From Mycobacterium sp. HUMS_12744610 (GTDB lineage Bacteria > Actinomycetota > Actinomycetes > Mycobacteriales > Mycobacteriaceae), in assembly GCF_041206865.1 (NCBI RefSeq), contig NZ_JBGEDP010000001.1:310001-374000 (forward strand): DNA of 64,000 bases, read 5' to 3'. Positions 1-8,165 of the stretch are shown here, piece by piece. Positions within the stretch are counted from its first letter, which is position 1; each line of letters opens with the position of its first letter. Below the pieces are notes generated by a model. That model made no database searches, had not been told where the DNA came from, and saw nothing but the letters and a program-made list of their open reading frames with translations. The position numbers and the translations under genes are program-made.

Positions 1-1258
1 CGGCCGCAGCTCGTCGGAGTAGCCCGCGGCCAGGCCGGTGAAGTCGTCGGTGACGACGGTGCCGTGACGGTGCCGGTCCGTCCAGTCCCGACAGGGCAAA
101 GAATTTCGCATCGCCGAGCCGGCCGCGCAGCGCGTGCAGGGTCAGCGCGCCGCGCTTGTACACGCGGTCGTCGAACATGTGCCGCGGCCCCGGGTCGGCC
201 AACACCAGGTCCTGCGGCTTGGCGCGCAGCTGGTCGTGATGCAGCCGGGCCAGTTCGTCGGCGCCGGGTCCGCCGCTGCGCTCCGACCACAACCACTCGG
301 CGTAGCAGGCGAAGCCCTCGTGCAGCCAGATGTCGCGCCAGCGCCGCGCGGTCACCGAGTTGCCGAACCACTGGTGGGCCAGCTCGTGGGCGATCAACCG
401 CTCGGCGGCCCGTGACCCGTCGCAGTGGTTGGCGCCGAATATTGAAATCCCTTGGGCCTCAAGGGGGATGTCCAGGGCGTCGTCGGTGACCACGACCGTG
501 TACCCACTGCTCAGCGGATAGGGGCCGAACAGGTCCACGAACAGCGACATCATCTCGGGCTGGCGCGCGAAGTCGTGCCCGAACGCGCCCCGCAGCCGCG
601 CGGGCAGCGCCGACTGAATCGGCACCGGTGCCCGCGCCAGCCGCACCAGCTCGTAGGCGCCGATCTGCAGCGTGATCAGGTAGGTCGACGTCGGCTCGGG
701 TTGTTCGTAGGTCCACACGGTCTGCGACGCCCGGGTGCGGGTGCCGACCAGTTTCCCGTTGGCGACGACGCGGTAGCGGCCTTCCGTGCTGACCTGGATG
801 CGGAAGGCTGCCTTGTCGCCGGGGTGGTCGTTGCAGGGAAACCACGACGGGGCGCCGTTGGGCTGACCGGCGACCAGCACCCCGTCGGTCAGCTCCTCGA
901 AACCGACGTCGCCCCATAGGGTTCGGATGGGCTTCGGCGCACCGCTGTAGCGCACCACGATGGCCATCGCCGCACCGCATGCCAGCCTCGACGCCAGGCG
1001 GACGCGCAACTTGCCGCCGCGGCAGGAGAACTGCTGCACGCGTTTGCCGTTCACCGTCACCTTGGCGACCGACAGCGATCCGGACAGGTCGAGGCTGAAC
1101 TGCTGCAGCTCTACGAGCGTCACCGCGGTGATCGTCGCCGTGCCGGACAGCCGGTTGATCGCGACCCGGTATTCGAGGTCGAGTTCGTAGCGCGACACCC
1201 GGTAGCCGGGATTGCCGTTTTTCGGCAGGTAGTCGTCGATGACCGGCGCGGACTTCAT
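1..1258 (-). CDS. M1 family zinc metallopeptidase, 3' end outside window
   Basis: Reads from ATG at 1258 leftwards off the window edge. The translation carries the M1 aminopeptidase hallmarks: a substrate-recognition stretch PLEAQGISIFG, then HELAHQWFGN, then the zinc-ligand Glu in WLHEGFACYAEW (HEXXH-X18-E). No signal peptide is seen, so a cytosolic enzyme is likely. It begins 11 bases after the stop of the NRPS-like gene, so the two are probably cotranscribed. Oddity: around positions 88-94 the frame breaks. The open frame gives KFFALSGLDG, whereas the family motif continues in another frame as RDWTDRHRHGTVV, then a normal domain. One extra base or two missing bases explain this, so the copy may be truncated or the base call wrong. 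Fold and catalytic class are firm; substrate is inferred only from context. Confidence 0.8.
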   Translation of the reverse strand, partial: MKSAPVIDDYLPKNGNPGYRVSRYELDLEYRVAINRLSGTATITAVTLVELQQFSLDLSGSLSVAKVTVNGKRVQQFSCRGGKLRVRLASRLACGAAMAIVVRYSGAPKPIRTLWGDVGFEELTDGVLVAGQPNGAPSWFPCNDHPGDKAAFRIQVSTEGRYRVVANGKLVGTRTRASQTVWTYEQPEPTSTYLITLQIGAYELVRLARAPVPIQSALPARLRGAFGHDFARQPEMMSLFVDLFGPYPLSSGYTVVVTDDALDIPLEAQGISIFGANHCDGSRAAERLIAHELAHQWFGNSVTARRWRDIWLHEGFACYAEWLWSERSGGPGADELARLHHDQLRAKPQDLVLADPGPRHMFDDRVYKRGALTLHALRGRLGDAKFFALSGLDGPAPSRHRRHRRLHRPGRGLLRRAAA

Positions 1259-1269
1259 AGCCGGAACTT

Positions 1270-4200
1270 TCACGCCGCGGCGCCCCGCTTCGCCGAGTTC
1301 TTGGCCCGGCCCTTCTTGCGGCCCGCCCCCCACGGTTTGATCGGATTGCCTTGCCAGCGAGTCGATCCCGGCACCTTGTCGCCGCGCACCACCAGCGACG
1401 CCGGGCCCACGGTCGCCCCGGCCCCGATCCGGGTGGCCGGCAGCGCCACGCAGTGCGGCCCGAGCGTGGCGCCGGGTTCGAGCACGACGCTGTCCATGCG
1501 CATGATCCGGTCGTGGAACAGATGCGTCTGCACCACACAGCCCCGGTTGACCGTGCTGCCGGAGCCGAGCGTGACGAGATCCGCCTCGGGCAGCCAATAG
1601 GTTTCGCACCACGTGCCCCGCCCGACGCGGGCGCCCAGCGCGCGCAGCCACAGGGTCAGCAGCGGCGTGCCGACGGCCGCGCGGGCGAACCACGGCGCGG
1701 CGACAGTCTCGACGAAGGTGTCGCAGACCTCGTTGCGCCAGACGAACGACGACCACAGCGGGTACTCGCTGGCCCGGATCCGCCCCACGGTCAGCCATTT
1801 GGCGGCGACCGTGACGGCCCCCGCGACGGTGCCCGCCGCCAGCAGCACCAGCCCGCCGCACAACGCGGCCGCCCAGACGCCGAAGATCCGCGCCAGCGCC
1901 TGCAGCGCACCCAGCACCGCCAGCCCGATCCCGACCGTCACCACCACGGGCAGCAGCCGGCAGGTCTCCACCACCGCGCGCCGAACCTTGAGCCGCGCCG
2001 GCGGGTCGTAGGTGGTGGCCGCGTCGGCCTCGGTGGGGCGCCGGCGCAGCCGCATCGGGGGGCTGCCCAGCCATGACGAGCCGCGTTTGGCCTTGGGCGG
2101 TGCGGCCGAGAGCACCGCGACCAGCCCGTCGTCGGGCACCCGGCGGCCCGGCTGGGTGATGCCGGAGTTGCCGAGGAACGCGCGCCGGCCCACGGTGGTC
2201 GTGGCCGCGTGGATATAGCCGCCGCCGAGCTCGTAGGAGGCCACCCTGGTGTCGTCGGCCAGGAACGCCCCGTCCTCGATCACCGTGAACTTCGGGATCG
2301 GCAACACCGTGGAGATCTCGGTGCCGCGGCCGACCCGCGCGCCCAGCAACCGCAGCCACGCCGGTGTCAGCAGTCCGGCATACAGAGGAAAGAGGTAGTT
2401 GCGCGCGGCGTCCATGAGCCGCTCGGTCGCCCACAGCTGCCAGCCGGCCCGGCTGCGCACCGGGTGGTAGCCCTCGGTCAGCCCGATCGAGAGCGCCCGC
2501 ACCGCCGCCACGGTCAGCAGCGCGTACACCGTCGCCGCGGCCAGCGCCGCGACCGGCGTCCACAGCAGCGCCGGCGGCACCGCGTCCGAGAGCCGGCGGG
2601 TGTGGCGCACCGCCGCCGCGATTACCGTGACGCCGCTCGCGGCGGCGATCATCGGCAACGCGGCGAGCCCCAGCGACGTCAGCCCGTACATCGCGACCCA
2701 CCGGGATCGGCGGGGCGGCCGCTCGTCGGGCCACGGGTGTTTGACCCGGCCAGACTTCACCGCGGGCGAGCCCTTCCAGTACTGCCCGTTCTTGATCTTG
2801 TCGACCACCCCGGAGCCGGGGGCCACGTCGGCGTTCTTACCGACGACCGCGCCGGGCATCAGCGTGGTCCGGGCGCCGACCGTCGCGTCGTCGCCGACGG
2901 TGATCGTGCCGATGTGGAACTCGTCGCCGTCGACCCAGTGCCCGCACAGGTCCACCTCGGGTTCCACCGCGCTGCGGTGCCCGAGGGTCAGCAACCCGGT
3001 GACGGGGGGCAGCGAGTGCAGGTCCACGCCTTTGCCGACGTTGGCGCCCAGCGCGCGGGCGTAGTACACCAGCCACGGCGCGCCCGACAGGTTGTGCGCC
3101 CCGCAGGCCTCGGCCACCCGCTCGGCCAGCCACACCCGCAGGTGCACCGACCCGCCGCGGCGGTAGGTGCCCGGCCGCACCGCCGACAGCAGCATGCGCG
3201 CGCACAGCACCGCGATGCCCATCCGGCCGACCGGCGTGACGAACGCGAGGAACGCCACCGCGACGAGCCACCAGTTGACCGCGACGGTCCACGGCACCAC
3301 GTGCAGCGCGCGGGCCACACCGTTCCCGAGCGCGAGCCACGTCACCCACGGCAGCGCCGCCAGCGTCGCCAACGGCACCGACAGCACGGTCTGGGCGGCC
3401 TGGGTCAGCCGCGGGGTCGGGCGGACCGCCCGCTCGGTGACCGGGGGCGGCGGCTCCAGCTCGTCGAGGAACGAGGCCAGCGAGCCCAGCCGGGGATGGT
3501 CGTACAGGTCGGCGACGGTGACCTGCGGATACCGTCGCCGCAACCCGGCGACGAGCTGCGCGGCGGCCAGCGACCCGCCGCCGAGGGCGAAGAAGTCCAC
3601 CTCCGGGCCGTGCACCGCCGATCCGAGCAGGTCGCGCCACAGCCCGGCCAGCCAGCCCGTCGTGCCGCCCAGATCGGCGCTCGCGTCGGGGTCCCCGCCG
3701 GGCGGCGGCCAGGGCAGCGCGTCGCGGTCGACCTTGCCCGACGTCCGGGTGGGCAGCTCCTCGATCCGCACCAGCCGGGGCACCAGCGCGGCGGGCAGCC
3801 GTTCGGCCAGCCGCAGGCGCGCCTCGTGCAGGTCGAACGCCGGATCGGCGCTGACGAGGTAGCCGACCAGCACCGGCGTTCCCGTCGCGGTGTGGCGGAC
3901 CGCCGCCGCCGCGCCGCCGACCCCCGGCAGGCCGACCAGCGCGGCGTCGACCTCGCCCAGCTCGATGCGGCGGCCCCCGACCTTGACCTGGTCGTCGCCG
4001 CGCCCGCAGAAATACAGCCCGTCGGGTTCCAGCCGCACCAGGTCACCGCTGCGGTAGGCGCGCCCCCAGCCCAGCGTGGGCAGGGGGGCGTACTTCTCGG
4101 CGTCTTTGTCCTCGTCGAGGTAGCGGGCCAGGCCCACCCCGCCGATCACCAGCTCGCCGACCTCGCCGTAGCCGACCGGGCAGCCGTCGGCGTCGACGAC

Positions 4201-5196
4201 GGCCAGGTCCCATCCGGGCAACGGCAGCCCGATGCTGATCGGCCCGCCCCCGTCGAGCCTGGCCGCGCAGGCGACCACCGTCGCCTCGGTGGGGCCGTAG
4301 GTGTTCCACACCTCCCGTCCGTCGACGGCGAGGCGCTCGGCCAGCTCCGCGGGACAGGCCTCGCCGCCGAAGATCAGCAGCCGCACCGCCTCCAGCGCCT
4401 CGGCGGGCCACAGCGCGGCCAGCGCCGGCACCGTGGAGACCACGGTCACGTCGCGGGTGACCAGCCACGGACCCAGGTCCATCCCGCTGCGCACCAGCGA
4501 GCGCGGCGCGGGGACCAGGCAGGCGCCGTGCCGCCAGGCCAGCCACATCTCCTCGCACGACGCGTCGAAGGCCACCGACAGCCCGCCCAGCACCCGGTCG
4601 CCGGGCCCGATCGGGCTGTCCTGCAGGAACAGCTGCGCCTCGGCGTCGACGAACGCGGCGGCGCTGCGGTGCGTGACTGCCACGCCCTTCGGGGTGCCGG
4701 TCGATCCGGAGGTGAAGATGATCCACGCGTCGTCGCGGGTCATGGGCGCCGTCGCGCGCCAGCCGCGCGACGCCCCGGGGCCCCGCAGCAGGCCCGCCTC
4801 GGTGATCACCGCGACCACGTCGGCCGCACCGAACACCAGCTCCGCCCGCTCGTCGGGGTCGTCGGCGTCGACCGGCACGTACGCCGCCCCGGTGGCCAGC
4901 GTCGCCAGGATCGCCACGTACAGCGCGTAGCTGCCCGAGGGCATGCGGATGCCGATCCGGTCGCCGCGGCCGATGCCCCGAGCGGCCAGCCACTCGACGC
5001 TGGCCTCCATGTCGCCGATCAGCTCGCCGTAGGTGAGCTGCACGGTGCCGTCGTCGATGGCGGGCGCGTCCGGGAAACGCGCGGCGGTCGCATAGACGAT
5101 GTCGATGAGCGTGCGCGGGCTCGGCGCGGCGGACGACAGCAGGTACTGAGCCGGAACGTCCGCCGGGGCTCGTGCCGGTGCCGGTCCTGTCACCAC
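1270..5196 (-). CDS. Pls/PosA-type NRPS-like synthetase (A-T-membrane/beta-helix)
   Basis: A 1,308-residue single-module synthetase. Residues about 30-500 form an adenylation domain with IIFTSGSTGTPKG, NTYGPTEAT, YRSGDLVRL and RTSGKVDRDALP core motifs. Asp of the FDASCEEMW motif is the usual amino-group anchor, so an amino acid is the likely substrate. A carrier domain follows with the phosphopantetheine Ser in FALGGGSLAAAQL. The C-terminal 650 residues have paired membrane segments alternating with hexapeptide left-handed beta-helix stretches, the layout of Pls (epsilon-poly-lysine synthetase) and PosA. No condensation or thioesterase domain is present; in Pls the C-terminal repeats do the ligation. 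The downstream M1 peptidase supports a homo-poly-amino-acid role, since poly-lysine degrading enzymes are metallopeptidases. The actual product is unknown. Start GTG 5196 fits a leaderless promoter. Confidence 0.85.
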   Translation of the reverse strand: MVTGPAPARAPADVPAQYLLSSAAPSPRTLIDIVYATAARFPDAPAIDDGTVQLTYGELIGDMEASVEWLAARGIGRGDRIGIRMPSGSYALYVAILATLATGAAYVPVDADDPDERAELVFGAADVVAVITEAGLLRGPGASRGWRATAPMTRDDAWIIFTSGSTGTPKGVAVTHRSAAAFVDAEAQLFLQDSPIGPGDRVLGGLSVAFDASCEEMWLAWRHGACLVPAPRSLVRSGMDLGPWLVTRDVTVVSTVPALAALWPAEALEAVRLLIFGGEACPAELAERLAVDGREVWNTYGPTEATVVACAARLDGGGPISIGLPLPGWDLAVVDADGCPVGYGEVGELVIGGVGLARYLDEDKDAEKYAPLPTLGWGRAYRSGDLVRLEPDGLYFCGRGDDQVKVGGRRIELGEVDAALVGLPGVGGAAAAVRHTATGTPVLVGYLVSADPAFDLHEARLRLAERLPAALVPRLVRIEELPTRTSGKVDRDALPWPPPGGDPDASADLGGTTGWLAGLWRDLLGSAVHGPEVDFFALGGGSLAAAQLVAGLRRRYPQVTVADLYDHPRLGSLASFLDELEPPPPVTERAVRPTPRLTQAAQTVLSVPLATLAALPWVTWLALGNGVARALHVVPWTVAVNWWLVAVAFLAFVTPVGRMGIAVLCARMLLSAVRPGTYRRGGSVHLRVWLAERVAEACGAHNLSGAPWLVYYARALGANVGKGVDLHSLPPVTGLLTLGHRSAVEPEVDLCGHWVDGDEFHIGTITVGDDATVGARTTLMPGAVVGKNADVAPGSGVVDKIKNGQYWKGSPAVKSGRVKHPWPDERPPRRSRWVAMYGLTSLGLAALPMIAAASGVTVIAAAVRHTRRLSDAVPPALLWTPVAALAAATVYALLTVAAVRALSIGLTEGYHPVRSRAGWQLWATERLMDAARNYLFPLYAGLLTPAWLRLLGARVGRGTEISTVLPIPKFTVIEDGAFLADDTRVASYELGGGYIHAATTTVGRRAFLGNSGITQPGRRVPDDGLVAVLSAAPPKAKRGSSWLGSPPMRLRRRPTEADAATTYDPPARLKVRRAVVETCRLLPVVVTVGIGLAVLGALQALARIFGVWAAALCGGLVLLAAGTVAGAVTVAAKWLTVGRIRASEYPLWSSFVWRNEVCDTFVETVAAPWFARAAVGTPLLTLWLRALGARVGRGTWCETYWLPEADLVTLGSGSTVNRGCVVQTHLFHDRIMRMDSVVLEPGATLGPHCVALPATRIGAGATVGPASLVVRGDKVPGSTRWQGNPIKPWGAGRKKGRAKNSAKRGAAA

Positions 5197-5208
5197 CCTA
5201 CGAAAATA
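5196..5208 (-). promoter_or_regulatory. Possible leaderless promoter of the NRPS-like gene
   Basis: On the minus strand TATTTT (5208-5203) is followed by six bases and then GTG at 5196, the spacing of mycobacterial leaderless transcripts. No good -35 is visible. Start and promoter support each other but neither is proven. Confidence 0.35.
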
Positions 5209-5276
5209 CTCAAGCCCGGCCGCCGCGGCGGCGACCGCGTGCGGCGTGTGATGGGACGGTTACGCCGCCGAGACCG

Positions 5277-5867
5277 CTATCCGGCCCGTCTCCAGTGCGG
5301 CCCCGTGACCGCGTCGAGCGCCTCGGTGACGTAGCGGTCCAGCGGCTTGCCCGCGTGGCGGACCCAGGTCTGGAAGGCGAAATCGGCGGCCGCGAAGGCG
5401 AGGTGGACCAACAGGCCCGGGCGGATGTCGGTGTCGGGGTCGACGCCCATCCGCTCGGCGGTCAGCCTGACCGCGCGCTCCTTGTCGGCCGGCTGGTGGA
5501 TGCTGACCTTGCCGAGCAGGCCGGGGGCCACCAGCAGCGCCGCTCGCCACTCCGCGCAGTCGTCGCGGTCGAACGAGCGCGTGCGGGTGATGATCGCGTT
5601 GCTCAGCGCGACGTCGGGTGGTTCGGCCGCGGGCCGCTGCTCGAGCAGGTTGAGGATCGCGGCGCCGCCGTGCCGGACCGGCGCCAGCAGCAGATCCTCC
5701 TTGGCGGACACGTGCCGGAACAGCGTGCGCACCGAAACGCCCGCCGCCGTGGCGATTTCCTCGGTCGTCACCGCGTCGTAGCCGCGTTCGACGAACAACC
5801 GGAACGCCGCCCGCCGGATGTCGGCCCGGATCTGGGCGCGCTGCCGGTCGCGCAGCGACTCCGTCAC
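5277..5867 (-). CDS. TetR family transcriptional regulator
   Basis: 196 residues. The N-terminal HTH reads RAAFRLFVERGYDAVTTEEI then AAGVSVRTLFRHVSAKEDLL, a standard TetR DNA-binding domain. The C-terminal half is a typical all-helical ligand domain. The GTG start at 5867 overlaps the SDR stop as GTGA, so the two are translationally coupled. It is last in a minus-strand operon (DapB-like, VOC remnant, SDR, TetR) and probably controls it through the imperfect palindrome at 7893-7919. The ligand is unknown, perhaps a substrate of the two neighbouring redox enzymes. Confidence 0.85.
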   Translation of the reverse strand: MTESLRDRQRAQIRADIRRAAFRLFVERGYDAVTTEEIATAAGVSVRTLFRHVSAKEDLLLAPVRHGGAAILNLLEQRPAAEPPDVALSNAIITRTRSFDRDDCAEWRAALLVAPGLLGKVSIHQPADKERAVRLTAERMGVDPDTDIRPGLLVHLAFAAADFAFQTWVRHAGKPLDRYVTEALDAVTGPHWRRAG

Positions 5868-6637
5868 CGGAAGCAGCCGATCCCGCCGTCGACGTGGATG
5901 GTCTGCGCGGTGATGAACGACGCGTCGGTGCCGAGCAGGAAGGCGACCAGCGCGCCGACGTCGGTGCGCACGTCGCCGATGCGCCGCATCGGGACGCGCC
6001 GCAGCGCCTTCGCATAGTCGTCGGGGGCGAACTCCTTCCACAGCTTGACCCCGTCGGACTCGGCGAACGGGCAGATGACGTTGACCCGGATGTTGTCGCG
6101 CCCCCACTCCAGGGCCGCGACCTTCGACATACCGCGGATGGCCTCCTTGGCGGCGGCGTAACCACCCCACTTGACGTCGCCGCCGGTGCCCGTGCCGGAG
6201 CCGAGGTTCACGATCGACCCGCCGCCCGCCTCGACCATCACCGGGTGCACCGCCTGCATGAGCAGAAAGCTCGCCCGCGGGCCCACGTCGTGACCGAGCG
6301 CCAGATCCTCGAGGGTGATGTCCACGAACCGCTTGGGCTCGTTGGTGGCGATGGCGTTGTTGACCAGGCCGTGCACCGTTCCGAACGCCTCGACCGCGGC
6401 TGCCACGATCCGCGGCGCGCTGTCGGGGTCGCGCAGATCGGCGACCAGCTGCTCGACCCGGCCGGCCCGGGCGAGTTCGGCGGTGGTGGCCGCCAGCCGC
6501 GCGGCCTGGACGTCGACCAGGAACACCGCAGCGCCGCGTTCCAGCAGCGCCGCGGCGATGCCCTTGCCCACGCCCTGGGCGGCGCCGGTGACGATCGCGA
6601 CGTGGCCGCGCATCGAGTCGGGGTGGGAGTAGGTCAT
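5864..6637 (-). CDS. SDR family NAD(P)-dependent oxidoreductase
   Basis: 257 residues with the classical short-chain dehydrogenase plan: cofactor-binding TGAAQGVGKG near residue 18, NNA at the NNAG position, catalytic Ser in NLGSGTGTGG and YAAAK for the Tyr-Lys pair, and a C-terminal IHVDGGIGC typical of SDR enzymes. Acidic residues after beta-strand 2 (FLVDVQ) suggest NAD(H) preference. ATG 6637 overlaps the TGA of the small VOC-like gene. Part of the TetR-controlled operon; substrate not predictable. Confidence 0.88.
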   Translation of the reverse strand: MTYSHPDSMRGHVAIVTGAAQGVGKGIAAALLERGAAVFLVDVQAARLAATTAELARAGRVEQLVADLRDPDSAPRIVAAAVEAFGTVHGLVNNAIATNEPKRFVDITLEDLALGHDVGPRASFLLMQAVHPVMVEAGGGSIVNLGSGTGTGGDVKWGGYAAAKEAIRGMSKVAALEWGRDNIRVNVICPFAESDGVKLWKEFAPDDYAKALRRVPMRRIGDVRTDVGALVAFLLGTDASFITAQTIHVDGGIGCFR

Positions 6638-6741
6638 CGCTCGGGTCCCAGCCGCAGCCGCACGCCGCGGTAGAACGCCAGCGCGCGGTCCATGTCCGTC
6701 ACCCCGACGAGGTGACAGAACGAGACGTCGTCGAGTCGCAC
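6634..6741 (-). pseudogene. VOC/glyoxalase-domain remnant, 35 codons
   Basis: A GTG-started open frame lies in the gap between the DapB-like gene and the SDR, overlapping the SDR start as ATGA. It reads VTDMDRALAFYRGV, the opening beta-alpha of vicinal-oxygen-chelate proteins, and then stops after 35 residues where the family continues for about 120. Probably the stub left by an internal deletion of a VOC gene, kept in phase with both neighbours. It could still serve as a coupling minigene. Confidence 0.45.
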
Positions 6742-6745
6742 CGGG

Positions 6746-7822
6746 TCACCGCGCCAGGTGTGGGGCCGGGCGCCCGGCGAGCAGCGGCAGGTCCAGGTAG
6801 GTCTTGATGCCGGGGCCGGCCGCGCACACGTCGGGGATGGCGTTGACGCAGTGGTTGGCCGTGGCCACCACGCCCGGATTCTTCTGCAGCCCTTCGGCGA
6901 TGGTTTCCGGCTGCAGCCCCTTGAACGTCAGGCTCACCGTGGGGTCGCCGGTGATCTCGACCTCGAAGCGTTCGCCGCGGCCGCCGAAGTTCCAGTTCGG
7001 TTCCAGGTTCTCTTCGCCCATCAGCCAGTTGACCGCCGCCGTGATGACCGGCTCCCCGTCGACCAGCGCCTCCCAGCGGAACCGGCGCGCGGCGACGGAC
7101 CCCGGGGTGATCGGGAAGGGGTCGTAGTCGATGTCGGCGGTGGCCACGGCGATCTCCTGGATGGTCCTGATGTCCGGATCGATCCGAAAGCCCATGTGGT
7201 CGGCCACCATTCGCACCGACATCTTGAAGCCCGCTTCGAGCAGCCCGGCCATCGGTCCCTGCACCGCCTCCTCGGGGGTACCGCCGAAGCCCATGATGTG
7301 GCGCACCACGTCGGGGGCGTTGTAGGTGCGGATGTCGGAGAACTCCTCGGCGCGCACGTGCGTGACGGCCGACGACAGCGAGGACACCATGAGCGGGAAG
7401 CGCTCGGTGATGCCGCCGGGGTGGATGCCGGACCCGTGCAGGGTCACCCCGGCCTCGAGCGCGGCGTCGGCGATGGCCTTGACGCGGGGGTTCGTTGCGT
7501 CGGGGTACACCCAGCCGACGGGGGTGACGACGTTCTTGCCCGACCGCAGGATCGCGATGACCTCTTCGTCGGCGGGGATCAGCGGGCTGTACATCACGCA
7601 GTCGGCGTCGGTGGCCAGCACCTCCTCGACGCTGGTGGTGGCGGTGACGCCGAGCGGGCCGGTGCCCAGGATCTCGCCGACGTCGCGGCCGTTCTTGTCC
7701 GCGGAGTGCACCCAGCATCCCGCAAGTTCGAGTTGCGGGTGGTTGAGCACGCAGGCGATGGCGGCCTTCCCGACCCCCCCTGTCGCCCACTGGATCACGC
7801 GAAGCTTGGACGGCTCACCCAT
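6746..7822 (-). CDS. DapB-N-like NAD(P)-dependent dehydrogenase
   Basis: 358 residues. An N-terminal Rossmann segment (VIQWATGGVGKAAIACVL) resembles the dihydrodipicolinate reductase N-domain, and the rest matches the large mycobacterial DapB-N-like family (amine-dehydrogenase-like), for example the relative at 36823-37887 here. HGSGIHPGG is conserved in that family. It is not lysine-pathway DapB, which is far shorter. First gene of the operon that ends in TetR, with a strong promoter 70 bases upstream. Reaction unknown. Confidence 0.75.
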   Translation of the reverse strand: MGEPSKLRVIQWATGGVGKAAIACVLNHPQLELAGCWVHSADKNGRDVGEILGTGPLGVTATTSVEEVLATDADCVMYSPLIPADEEVIAILRSGKNVVTPVGWVYPDATNPRVKAIADAALEAGVTLHGSGIHPGGITERFPLMVSSLSSAVTHVRAEEFSDIRTYNAPDVVRHIMGFGGTPEEAVQGPMAGLLEAGFKMSVRMVADHMGFRIDPDIRTIQEIAVATADIDYDPFPITPGSVAARRFRWEALVDGEPVITAAVNWLMGEENLEPNWNFGGRGERFEVEITGDPTVSLTFKGLQPETIAEGLQKNPGVVATANHCVNAIPDVCAAGPGIKTYLDLPLLAGRPAPHLAR

Positions 7823-7892
7823 CTAACGACCTCCCGAATCGAACGCCCGGACACGCCGTCACCGGCCTTTACAGGCCCGAGCATGAACTGGC

Positions 7893-7922
7893 ACAGTATG
7901 ACCAGCTGGCAGTGACTGTCAA
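7893..7922 (-). promoter_or_regulatory. Promoter plus overlapping operator of the DapB-like operon
   Basis: Minus-strand -35 TTGACA (7922-7917) and -10 TACTGT (7898-7893) are 18 bases apart. The interval contains the palindrome CCAGCTGG (7902-7909), flanked almost symmetrically by ACAGT (7893-7897) and ACTGT (7915-7919). A repressor bound here would block RNA polymerase; the operon's own TetR is the obvious candidate (inference). Confidence 0.6.
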
Positions 7923-7943
7923 CGATGATCCGCCCGGCCGCGG

Positions 7944-8066
7944 GTGAGAGTGGTCGAGTACCCCACGCCGCAGGTCTTCATCGACATGGTGACCACCCCG
8001 GAGTACGCCAAGGTGCACGCACATCGGGCCGCCGGCCCGGAGCACGGCGACCTGATCGCCATATCG
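7944..8066 (+). pseudogene. DUF1330-like gene fragment
   Basis: The plus strand reads [19 protein letters not shown] followed by [20 protein letters not shown], the C-terminal half of a DUF1330-type ferredoxin-fold protein. Nothing recognisable precedes it, and the frame then runs into unrelated sequence before fadD15. A 5'-truncated remnant. The rest of 8067-8165 holds only the fadD15 promoter. Confidence 0.5.
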
Positions 8067-8165
8067 CGTGGCCGATGTCGGACTGAAAGGCGCGCGCCGA
8101 TCGACCCTGTACGCCGGGACTTTCGGCCACTAGGAAGGCGTCACCCGGCGCGGCTAGCGTGGTGC

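Noticed and set aside
2209..5334. A 1,041-codon open frame on the plus strand opposite the NRPS-like gene
   Set aside because: It is the Arg/Gly/Pro/His-rich mirror of a GC-rich gene; the minus strand has full adenylation and carrier motifs.
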